From an uncultured Pseudomonadota bacterium (lineage in GTDB: Bacteria; Myxococcota_A; UBA9160; PR03): 64,000 nucleotides of DNA. Location: the NCBI GenBank assembly GCA_900696485.1, contig CAADGG010000044.1, forward strand, positions 1 to 64,000, written 5' to 3'. Positions 49,475 to 57,031 of this stretch are shown here, piece by piece (the first letter of the stretch is position 1; every line of letters starts with the position of its first letter). Below the pieces are notes generated by a model that saw nothing but the letters and a program-made list of their open reading frames with translations, did not search any database and was not told the DNA's origin. Both the position numbers and the translations under genes were made by a program.

Positions 49475-50265
49475 CCGCACCCGAACCGCTCGCAGACCCG
49501 TGCCAGGCGTTCCGGCTCGACGGCAGGGTCGCCGTCATCACCGGCGCCTCGTCCGGGATCGGCGTGGCGCTCGCCGAGGGCTTCGCGGCGGCCGGGGCCC
49601 GAGTGGCGCTCGCGGCGCGCCGCCAGGACCGGCTCGAGGCGCTGGCCGCACAGCTGCGCGCCGCCGGCGCCGACGCCCACGGCTTCCTCTGTGACGTCGC
49701 CGATCCCGCGGCGGTGGAGCGTCTGGCTCGTGACGTGACGGATCGCCTGGGTCCCGCCGAGATCCTCGTCAACAACGCCGGGATCAGCGAGGTGGTTCCC
49801 GCCGAGCACGAGCCGATCGAGCGTTTCGTCGCGGTTCTCGACGTGAATCTCGTCGGCACCTTCCGCTGCGCCCAGCGCTTCGGCCGCGACATGCTGGCCG
49901 CCGGTCGCGGCTCGATCGTCAACGTTGCGTCGATCCTCGGGGTCGTCGGTGTCGGACAGATTCCGCCGGCCAGCTACGCCGCGGCCACGGGCGGCGTCGT
50001 GAATCTGACCCGCGAACTCGCTGCGCAGTGGGCGCGCCGAGGCGTGCGGGTCAACGCGCTGGCTCCCGCCTGGTTTCCGAGTGAGATGACCGACGAGATG
50101 TTCCGCGACGAGCGCTCGCTCCGCTGGCTGCGCGCGCGCACGCCGATGGGTCGCCCGGGCCGGCTCGCGGAGCTGATCGGTCCGGCGCTCTTCCTCGCGT
50201 CGGATGCCGCCAGCTACGTGACGGGCCAGACGCTGCTCGTCGACGGAGGCTGGACCGCCGTCTGA
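49471..50265 (+). CDS. SDR-family protein lacking the active-site lysine
   Basis: 264 residues, GTG start overlapping the flavin reductase stop. TGASSGIG, NNAG, Asn in DVNLVG and LVDGG are present. The active-site segment reads SYAAATGG: Tyr is kept but Lys of YxxxK is Thr (codon ACG, one base from AAG). It may be catalytically altered or act on bound partners only. Its substrate is unknown. It probably works with, or is simply co-translated with, the flavin reductase. Confidence 0.87.
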   Translation: MTAPEPLADPCQAFRLDGRVAVITGASSGIGVALAEGFAAAGARVALAARRQDRLEALAAQLRAAGADAHGFLCDVADPAAVERLARDVTDRLGPAEILVNNAGISEVVPAEHEPIERFVAVLDVNLVGTFRCAQRFGRDMLAAGRGSIVNVASILGVVGVGQIPPASYAAATGGVVNLTRELAAQWARRGVRVNALAPAWFPSEMTDEMFRDERSLRWLRARTPMGRPGRLAELIGPALFLASDAASYVTGQTLLVDGGWTAV

Positions 50266-50380
50266 CGCGCGCCCGCTCGCGGGGACGACGAGACGCAGCG
50301 GCCCCTGCGCAGTGGTCCTGCTGTGAACCGCCGTTGTCGATCACCGGCACAGGTGGGTGTCGTTTGGCATTTCTTCACGA

Positions 50381-50392
50381 TTTCCTAGGAAA
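50381..50392. promoter_or_regulatory. 12-bp palindrome upstream of the RHS gene
   Basis: TTTCCTAGGAAA is a perfect palindrome in a locally AT-richer stretch (50366-50400), 58 bp before the chosen RHS ATG. Such a site could bind a dimeric regulator controlling the RHS locus. No clear -35/-10 pair was found. Confidence 0.35.
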
Positions 50393-50449
50393 GGATCCAA
50401 GACCGGCAGGTGTGTAATGGCGCGTGGGGGCACTCTGATGGGAGGTTCC

Positions 50450-53400
50450 ATGCGACGACATACGCTCCAAACGAAGATCGCGTCCCGAGAGCGGGCTCCT
50501 CGAGCCGGCCGGCGCCGCGCACCGCTCACACGCTGCGATCGAGGCGCGGTTCGCAGCCGCCCTTCTGGCGCCATTCTCGCAGTCGTGACGGCGGGTCTGC
50601 TGGTGATCGTCGTGTCGCTCGTCAGCGTCGCCTGTGACCGCTCGGCGCTCGCGCCGCGAGCGGGGCTGCCCGAGTACCGGGAGCCCGCGGCAATCGCCGT
50701 GCCGGGGCCCGCCCACCTGGACCTGGCGGGTGGGAACCTGCTGGTCGCGCGCACGGACCTCGACCTCGACACGCAGCTCGGTCTGTTCTCCGTCGGAGCC
50801 GTCTGGAACTCGGCGGCACGGCGCTGGGTTTGGAGTTTCGACGACGTGGTCTTCGTGAATGGCACCTTCTCCGACGCCACCGGCGCGACCCATTCGATCG
50901 GATCGCTCGCTCCGGGCGCCGCGATTCCCGGCACGATCTGGGTGAAGCTGAGCCAGGCGGGGCAATCCGGGCCCAATCGGATCAAGACCAAGGGGGGGCT
51001 CGAATCCACGTTCACGAACGGGGGACGCCCGCTCACCGTCCGCTGGTCGAGTTCACCGACGCCCCGCCTCCAGTTCACGCAGGATCCGCAAGGCGACGCC
51101 AGGCTCCATACCTCGGTGATCGAGCAGTGCATCGGCGAGCCGGTCGAGTGCCACCCGCTGTTCCGTGTCCAATACGATTCGGCGGGACGCGTGCGCGAGA
51201 TCGTCGACCGCGCCGATCGTCGGGCGCTGTTCGGCTACGACGCGGTCGGGAATCTGATCCGTGCCCGAGACGGGCTCGACGTCGCGTCGGATCGGCCGGG
51301 GTACCGCTACGAGTACAGCGGTGGGGACCTGACGGCGATCGTGAACTCCGAAGGGGAACGGGTCGAGTACACCTACGATGCGGCACGCCGCCTGCTTCGG
51401 GCCACCCAGGTCGGCGACGGTCGTCCGACCTGGTCCTTCGCGTACCGGGCCAGCAGTGGTTCCTCGCCGTATCAGACGATCGCCACCGATCCGCTCGGGG
51501 CCGAAACGGTCTACCGCTACGACGGACACCATCAGCTTCTCTCGGTCACGGACAACCAGCTCGCCGAGACGACGAGCTTCACGTGGACCGACCGACGGGT
51601 CACCTCGCGTACGACGGCGAGCGGCGCGACGACCTACTGGTCGTATGCGAACGACGATGTGGCGTTTCGCATGGACCCGAGCCGGAACCTCACGAGCTAC
51701 ACCTACCAGCCCGACGGCGTCGATCGAGCGCGGCCCGGCCGGCGGCCGCTTTTGCGTCGGGCCGATCGGCTCGGCACGCTCGAGGAGCGTCACTACGACG
51801 CATCGGGCCGACTGCTCTCGGTCGCCAACGGGGCCGAGGAGAGCGTTTCGCTCGAGTACGGACCCGACGAGATGGTGAGTGGCTTCACCGACCCAGCCGG
51901 TCTCTCGGTTTCGCTGTCCGGCTACGGGGAACACGGACATCCGACCCGCGTGGGTCGTGCGGATATCCTACAGGAGTACGTGTACGATCTGGTGGGGAAT
52001 CCGACGGAAGGTCCGGATCTGGCGAGTGATTCGGGCCCGGGTCGCGGAGGCATCGTGTCGCGCCGCTTCGACGAGGACCGAAACGTCACGGTCGTCACAC
52101 TGACAGATCTGTTGATCGGTCCGACCGTGAGCGAGACGCTGGTGACGGTCTTCCGAAGCGACCGTCGGCCCTTGCTCACGGCTCGTCCCGGAGGAGGCGA
52201 CACGCTCTTCGTCTATGACGAACTCGGCCGCCTGGTGCGCAGAAGCCAGCGCGCGGATGGGAGCTGGAACGACACCCGCTTCCTCTACGATGCCGCCGGC
52301 CGGGTCACCAGCGTCGAGCACGCGAACGCCATGGCCCAGCACTGGAGTTACGACTCGCTCGGCCGTGTCACGAGCCTCGCGATTCGCCAGGGCTCGGCCG
52401 GTCACAACTTCGCCGCTTTCACCTGGACCGATGGCCTGGTCCGGTCCGTCTTCGATACTCGCAGCGGGACGGAAGCCTATTCCTACGACGAGGCCGGACG
52501 TCTGGTTGCCGTCGCGTATGCCAATGGGGACCAGGCAGCGCTGTCGTGGGATCTCCGCTCGCGACGGACCGGAGTGTCCTTGGAGTCGGCTGGCGGCTCG
52601 CGGCTGCGCACGATCACGCTTGCCTACGATGCGGCCGGGCGCGAACGAGGCGTCTATGACGATGGGATTCCCGTCCTCGAACGGACCTGGGAATCCGGTC
52701 GTTTGAGCCGGGTCGAGTATGGGAACGGGCTCGTCCGTGAGTTCTCGTTCGATCCGGAGCTCAGCTCGCTCTCCGGCGTGACGATGCAGGCCGGGGGCTC
52801 CGTCGTCGAGAGTACGGTCGTCCAGGTCGCAGACCCGGAGTGCAGCATCATCGCGAACCGATGCGTCTCCTCCCGGACCCTCAGCAGCGGGGTCCTCGCC
52901 GCGGCGACTTCGGAACGGCATCACCTGATGCCGAGAGAGGTCAGCTCTCCGGCCGGCAAGCGGGTCGGCATCGAGGAGGCCGTCGAGGGAGGACGGGAGA
53001 AAGTCTACCACTACGACTCCCTCAGCAACCTGATCCGCGGCCCCGCCGGAGTCTTGCAGTACAACGACGAGCGGAACCGCTTGCGGGCGATCACGGACGA
53101 GATCGGCACCGAGACGCTGTCGTACGCCTACGACCATGCGGGCTTCGTCACTTCGCGTGGAGGTGTGCCGGTGACGTGGGATGGGGCGGGTCGTGTCACC
53201 TCCTACGGAAGTGACACGTTCGAGTGGGACACGCTGGGACGGCCGGTCTCGAGGACCGTCGAGGGCGTCCGGACGACTCGGCGCTTCGGTGGCTTCGTCG
53301 AGGCCGACACGGCGGGGTTTCCGACGGCGATCGATCTCGGCGAAGTGCGCATCGATCTCACCGGAAGCGACACGAGGTATCGTCATTTCGACTATCGCGG

Positions 53401-54235
53401 GAACGTGAAGCTCGTGACCGACGCATCCGGCGACATCGTCAAACACTACGAGTACTCGGCCTATGGTGTCGATACGATCTACGGAGTCGAGGCCGACACC
53501 AGGAGCTTCGCCCGGGGCCGCATCATCGGCGACCTGGTGCTGATCGGACACCGCCTCTACGACCCCGCGGCGGCTCGCTTCCTCGCGCCCGATCCGATCG
53601 ATCAGCTCATCAACCAGTACGTGTACACACTCGGCAATCCGGTCGAGTTCTGGGATCCGAGCGGACTGCACGCAGTGACGAACGATCAGGCGGCGGGGGC
53701 GATGATGCAGGGGGTCGGGAATTCGCTGACTACGATCGGTCAGGCGTTCATGGTCGCAGGCCTGGGGTCGACGATCATTCCGGGCATCAACGTCCTTACG
53801 TCCGGCGGACTGATCGTTGGTGGTATGAGCCTGATCTTTGTGGGAGACCAGTTGAAGGCACGAGGAGGCCTGCTCCTGCAGAGCGGCGGCGGATCGGGCG
53901 GGTTCGGCGGAGGCTTCGGGGCAGGGCCCGGCCTCAGCGCTCCGGATGGCTTCAACGAGCACGTAGACGGCCCGGGAGACCACAGCTGCGGCGCGGAGCC
54001 GTGCGCGGGTGGGGGAGGAGCAGGAGGCGTGGCAGAGCTCTCGACGCTCGCGGGGCTCGGCGGCCCCGCTAGATACGGCGGTGGCGGCGGTGGCGGCGGT
54101 TGTGCACCGATCGGACTCGGGGAGCAGCCGCTGCCGGAGGGCTCGCTCGCCCTGCTCCTCCTCGCCAACGGCGCGATCGCATCGCTCGCGTGGCGGCGCT
54201 CGCGGATCGTTCGATCGGTCCCCGATGACACCTGA
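50450..54235 (+). CDS. RHS/YD-repeat surface protein with N-terminal lipoprotein-like signal and C-terminal sorting tail
   Basis: 1261 residues. ATG at 50450 lies 4 nt after GGAGG; ATG 50438 is possible. The N-terminus has a long basic stretch, a hydrophobic core (AILAVVTAGLLVIVVSLVSV) and then AC, which fits a lipobox. YD/RHS repeats fill about residues 200-1000 (YDSAGRVREI, YDEAGRLVAVAY, YDSLGRVTSL). The RHS core ends with RYRHFDYRGNVKLVTD, GHRLYDPAAARFLAPDPID and DPSGL at 1069-1073. The 188-residue tail has two hydrophobic segments, a Gly-rich region, Cys1218, PLPEG (1227-1231), a hydrophobic stretch and WRRSR (1248-1252), close to PEP-CTERM. It has no toxin domain I recognise. Confidence 0.9.
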   Translation: MRRHTLQTKIASRERAPRAGRRRAPLTRCDRGAVRSRPSGAILAVVTAGLLVIVVSLVSVACDRSALAPRAGLPEYREPAAIAVPGPAHLDLAGGNLLVARTDLDLDTQLGLFSVGAVWNSAARRWVWSFDDVVFVNGTFSDATGATHSIGSLAPGAAIPGTIWVKLSQAGQSGPNRIKTKGGLESTFTNGGRPLTVRWSSSPTPRLQFTQDPQGDARLHTSVIEQCIGEPVECHPLFRVQYDSAGRVREIVDRADRRALFGYDAVGNLIRARDGLDVASDRPGYRYEYSGGDLTAIVNSEGERVEYTYDAARRLLRATQVGDGRPTWSFAYRASSGSSPYQTIATDPLGAETVYRYDGHHQLLSVTDNQLAETTSFTWTDRRVTSRTTASGATTYWSYANDDVAFRMDPSRNLTSYTYQPDGVDRARPGRRPLLRRADRLGTLEERHYDASGRLLSVANGAEESVSLEYGPDEMVSGFTDPAGLSVSLSGYGEHGHPTRVGRADILQEYVYDLVGNPTEGPDLASDSGPGRGGIVSRRFDEDRNVTVVTLTDLLIGPTVSETLVTVFRSDRRPLLTARPGGGDTLFVYDELGRLVRRSQRADGSWNDTRFLYDAAGRVTSVEHANAMAQHWSYDSLGRVTSLAIRQGSAGHNFAAFTWTDGLVRSVFDTRSGTEAYSYDEAGRLVAVAYANGDQAALSWDLRSRRTGVSLESAGGSRLRTITLAYDAAGRERGVYDDGIPVLERTWESGRLSRVEYGNGLVREFSFDPELSSLSGVTMQAGGSVVESTVVQVADPECSIIANRCVSSRTLSSGVLAAATSERHHLMPREVSSPAGKRVGIEEAVEGGREKVYHYDSLSNLIRGPAGVLQYNDERNRLRAITDEIGTETLSYAYDHAGFVTSRGGVPVTWDGAGRVTSYGSDTFEWDTLGRPVSRTVEGVRTTRRFGGFVEADTAGFPTAIDLGEVRIDLTGSDTRYRHFDYRGNVKLVTDASGDIVKHYEYSAYGVDTIYGVEADTRSFARGRIIGDLVLIGHRLYDPAAARFLAPDPIDQLINQYVYTLGNPVEFWDPSGLHAVTNDQAAGAMMQGVGNSLTTIGQAFMVAGLGSTIIPGINVLTSGGLIVGGMSLIFVGDQLKARGGLLLQSGGGSGGFGGGFGAGPGLSAPDGFNEHVDGPGDHSCGAEPCAGGGGAGGVAELSTLAGLGGPARYGGGGGGGGCAPIGLGEQPLPEGSLALLLLANGAIASLAWRRSRIVRSVPDDT

Positions 54236-54665
54236 ACAGGAGGGTTCCCCGATACCCCGAAGACCCTGCTTGCGACTGTATGATCGGTTCTTCGATCGGC
54301 CGGAGCGGGATTTCTCGATCGACCCGGCTCGGATCGAGTGGATCCGAAAGCACGAGCCTTACAGGCTGCGCTTCATACTCGGTGTGACGCGCCGCAACGC
54401 TCGGCGCATCCTTCAGCTGGGGTTCCTCGCGATCGGTCTCGCGGTCTGGTTCATGGTGAGTGCGATCTGGATACCGGGCTATTCCAGTTCACTTCGGTGG
54501 TTCAGTGCAGGGTTGTTGCTGGGCGCTGGATGGATGGCCATCACAGAAGGTCGGCTGTTCGCGTATCTCGCCTACCTCCGCGGCGAGCGCGACGATCGGC
54601 CGCGATCCGGGAGGGCGGCAGCGCCTGGAGCGTCTGTGGTCATCGAGAGCGACTCGCCGTCGTAG
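54225..54665 (+). CDS. Small two-helix membrane protein (paralogue A)
   Basis: 146 residues. ATG at 54225 lies inside the RHS end (11-bp overlap), so the two are translationally linked. RIEWIRKHEPYRLRFILGVTRRNARRIL is amphipathic; two hydrophobic segments follow (LGFLAIGLAVWFMVSAIW and SAGLLLGAGWMAI). The IPGYS and LFAYLAYLRGE motifs recur in paralogue B. No known family. It may be an immunity-type or assembly factor for the RHS protein. Confidence 0.75.
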   Translation: MTPEQEGSPIPRRPCLRLYDRFFDRPERDFSIDPARIEWIRKHEPYRLRFILGVTRRNARRILQLGFLAIGLAVWFMVSAIWIPGYSSSLRWFSAGLLLGAGWMAITEGRLFAYLAYLRGERDDRPRSGRAAAPGASVVIESDSPS

Positions 54666-54689
54666 GAAGAGAGTCACCCGAGTTCGCGC

Positions 54690-54836
54690 TTCTTCTACGA
54701 TCACGGTTTCGACGGGGTGGATGTTGGCTACGACCTGGAGGCCTCGGCAATCGAGTGGATCCGTACGCGTCGCAAACATCGTGACTTTCGCGCTCGCGTG
54801 GCAGCCCGCGCGGATGGTTTGATCCGTCACGGAAGA
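54690..54836 (+). pseudogene. Degenerate copy of the small membrane protein
   Basis: Between the two intact paralogues one frame reads FFYDHGFDGVDVGYDLEASA then IEWIRTRRKHRDFRARVAARADGLI, matching the LYDRFFD...IEWIRKHE...RFI...RR start of paralogue A. The two membrane helices are missing and no RBS-linked start is present. It looks like the truncated front of a third tandem copy. Confidence 0.5.
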
Positions 54837-54856
54837 TACCTGAGGAGGACTCGAGA

Positions 54857-55228
54857 ATGTCTCGGAGAGTTTCTTGGCGCTTCTTGGATCGCGGGGAGGA
54901 GGTTTTCTTCCTCGATGCCGCTCGGATCGACTGGATTCGAACGCATGAGCCGCACAAACTGCGCCCCGTGGCCTTCGCCACCGTCCGCAACGCGCGACGG
55001 GTCTTGCAGTTCGGTCTCCTCACGATCGCCTGGTCGATCTGGTGGATCGTGAGGGCGACCTGGATACCGGGCTACTCGGATCCGCAGCGCTGGTTCACTG
55101 CCGGGTTGTTGCTCGGTGCCGGATGCATGACGGTCAGTGGTAGCCGCTTGCTCGCGTACCTCGCCTACCTGAGGGGCGAGGTCGAAGAGCGGCCGCGACC
55201 CGCGGCAGAGGAAGCGCCCGCTCGCTGA
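54857..55228 (+). CDS. Small two-helix membrane protein (paralogue B)
   Basis: 123 residues. It aligns along its length with paralogue A: RIDWIRTHEPHKLR against RIEWIRKHEPYRLR, RNARRVLQFGLL, ATWIPGYS, RWFTAGLLLGAG and RLLAYLAYLRGE. ATG at 54857 follows AGGAGG by about 10 nt. Two helices span about 46-68 and 76-96. The high conservation of IPGYS, WF.AGLLLGAG and AYLAYLRGE marks likely functional surfaces. The family is unknown. Confidence 0.8.
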   Translation: MSRRVSWRFLDRGEEVFFLDAARIDWIRTHEPHKLRPVAFATVRNARRVLQFGLLTIAWSIWWIVRATWIPGYSDPQRWFTAGLLLGAGCMTVSGSRLLAYLAYLRGEVEERPRPAAEEAPAR

Positions 55229-55253
55229 CCCCGCAGGTCCCCGGAGAGTACGG

Positions 55254-56237
55254 ATGGCAAGCCTGACCTGGCGCAATCGCGCCGTGACGGTGTCGTGTGT
55301 CTGTGGCTTTCTCGCGATCACGCGGACGCTCATCGAGGATCCGTGGTTGCGGGCGGAGCGCCAGTATCTGTTCGTGATCACGCTCGGCTACGGGCACCTG
55401 CTCGGGGCCGCCGTGTTCGCACGCCAGCGCATGGCGGATCTGATTCCCGCTCGCTTCTCGCGTCGGCGCGCCGGGGGCGCCATCGGGCTCGCGGTGCTCG
55501 ACCTGTTCGTCGTCTACGCCTGGGCGACCCACGTGACGCTTGCGGTGTTCCTGCCCATGCTCGTGGTCTCGATCTGGCATGTCGTCGAGAACGATCTCTT
55601 CCTGCGCCGGGCCTATGCCGGCCCGATCGGGATGGGTCCGGTGCCGAGGTCGAGTGACCACCAGGTCGCGGCGATCGCCGCGACTGCGCTGCTGGCGTCG
55701 CTCGGTCAACAGTTGCTGTCGCCGGCGGCGGGCGCCGCGCTGCTCGGAGGGACGCGTGGGGCCGAGCTCGGCCACACCCTGCTGCGAGCCGCCGCGCTCG
55801 GCGGCGGCCTGTGGATCACCGCGAAGTCGCGAGGAGGGTACCGAGCCTTCGGAGCGGCGGTCGCGCTGGCGACGGTGACTCTCTCGCTCGTCCCGACGTT
55901 GCTGTCGAACGTCAGTTTCGGGGACTTCTTCAGCGCGCTGACGCTGTATCACCTGATCCAGTTCCTGCTGCTCTTCGCCGATCGGATTCGCCGGATTCCC
56001 GATCGCGCCGCGCGGCGTGCACAGGTCCGACGGCTCGCCTGGGTCCACGTCCCGGCGTTCGTCCTGTGCGCCAGCCTCCTGCTGCTCCCCGGCGACGGAC
56101 TCGCGACGCTTCGTTACGCGGTGTTCTCGCCGGCGATCTACCTGTTCTGGTCCGTGCTGCACGTCGGGCAGACGCTGGCAGTTCGAGGCCTCGAGCGAGC
56201 ACGGGTGGCCTCGCCATCCCCATTGGCGGCATGCTGA
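55254..56237 (+). CDS. Polytopic membrane protein with conserved-looking histidines
   Basis: 327 residues, about eight hydrophobic helices. Histidines lie inside or at the edges of helices: TLGYGHLLGA, VSIWHVVENDLFL, LYHLIQFLLL and WSVLHVGQTL. This arrangement is reminiscent of membrane di-iron or heme proteins, for example Brp/Blh-like carotenoid cleavage enzymes, but the match is too weak to name. It starts 25 bp after paralogue B and its end overlaps the Lgt-like gene by 7 bp. Confidence 0.75.
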   Translation: MASLTWRNRAVTVSCVCGFLAITRTLIEDPWLRAERQYLFVITLGYGHLLGAAVFARQRMADLIPARFSRRRAGGAIGLAVLDLFVVYAWATHVTLAVFLPMLVVSIWHVVENDLFLRRAYAGPIGMGPVPRSSDHQVAAIAATALLASLGQQLLSPAAGAALLGGTRGAELGHTLLRAAALGGGLWITAKSRGGYRAFGAAVALATVTLSLVPTLLSNVSFGDFFSALTLYHLIQFLLLFADRIRRIPDRAARRAQVRRLAWVHVPAFVLCASLLLLPGDGLATLRYAVFSPAIYLFWSVLHVGQTLAVRGLERARVASPSPLAAC

Positions 56238-57031
56238 CGCCGGCGGCGATCCAGTTGCTGGCCCTTTCGGCCGGCTTCTGGGTGGCGCTCGCGCTGTACC
56301 GACGCAACGAACCGGACGGGCAGGGGCGGGTGCGCTTCGGGTTCGGGCTCGTGCTCGGGGCCGTGTCGGCGCATCTCGGCTGGGCGCTGCTGTACGCCGA
56401 CCGGATCGTCGCGACGCCGGCGGCACTGCTGCGGCCCGCCGGGTGGAGCGTGCTCTTCGTGCCGTTCGGCGTGCTCGTCGCGGCGCCGTGGCGTGGCGCT
56501 CCGAGGGAGCGTGAGCGCTTCCTTCGCTCCGCCGCTGCGAGCCTGCCGCTGGCGCTCGCCACGACGCGGATCGGGTGCCTCGCCGTTGGTTGCTGCCACG
56601 GCGCGGCGACGGCTCTGCCGTGGGGGATCCGGCTCGGGGGGGACGCGATCCCGCGTCACCCGACCGCTCTTCTCGACGTCGCCGGACTCGTGTTGCTGCA
56701 CGGGCTCACGGCGTCTGTTCACCCGCAATTCCGCGTGCCGGCCGCGCTCGGCGGGTTCGGACTGCTCCGGCTCGCGATCGAGCCGTGGCGCGCCGCTCCG
56801 CCGCTCGCGGCGCCGTGGCTCGATGCGCGCTGGATCGCGGCGCTCTGGGTCTGTGTCGCGGGGCTGCTGGTCCTGGGCGGGCGGAGACGGCTCATGCGTC
56901 GCGAACGAGTGGAGGGGAGCACGGGGTCCGTAGACGTCCGGCTCGACGCGATGGATCTCGTTCCCGCGCCGGTGGCCGCGGCCGTCTCGAGCGCACGGAG
57001 CGACCGTCTCCCCGATGAGCGCCGCTCGTGA
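56231..57031 (+). CDS. Divergent prolipoprotein diacylglyceryl transferase-like protein
   Basis: 266 residues, polytopic. The segment TRIGCLAVGCCHGAATALPW, then GIRLGGDAI and PRHPTALLDV, corresponds to the GRxGNFxNGExxG-PTxLPWG-RHPSQLYE region of Lgt. The HGG motif that carries the proposed catalytic His in Lgt is not found (WSVLFVPFGVLVAA stands in that area). It may therefore not be the housekeeping lipoprotein enzyme. Its ATG overlaps the preceding stop by 7 bp, and it is coupled by 4 nt to the protease gene that follows. Confidence 0.8.
   Translation: MLTPAAIQLLALSAGFWVALALYRRNEPDGQGRVRFGFGLVLGAVSAHLGWALLYADRIVATPAALLRPAGWSVLFVPFGVLVAAPWRGAPRERERFLRSAAASLPLALATTRIGCLAVGCCHGAATALPWGIRLGGDAIPRHPTALLDVAGLVLLHGLTASVHPQFRVPAALGGFGLLRLAIEPWRAAPPLAAPWLDARWIAALWVCVAGLLVLGGRRRLMRRERVEGSTGSVDVRLDAMDLVPAPVAAAVSSARSDRLPDERRS

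Noticed and set aside
51968..53983. 671-residue minus-strand open frame under the RHS gene
   Set aside because: The RHS repeats on the plus strand are clearly coding; the antisense product is low in hydrophobic order and has no domains.
53654..54235. Known RHS toxin domain at the C-terminus
   Set aside because: After DPSGL there are hydrophobic and Gly-rich segments and a sorting-type tail, but no recognised nuclease, deaminase or other toxin motif.
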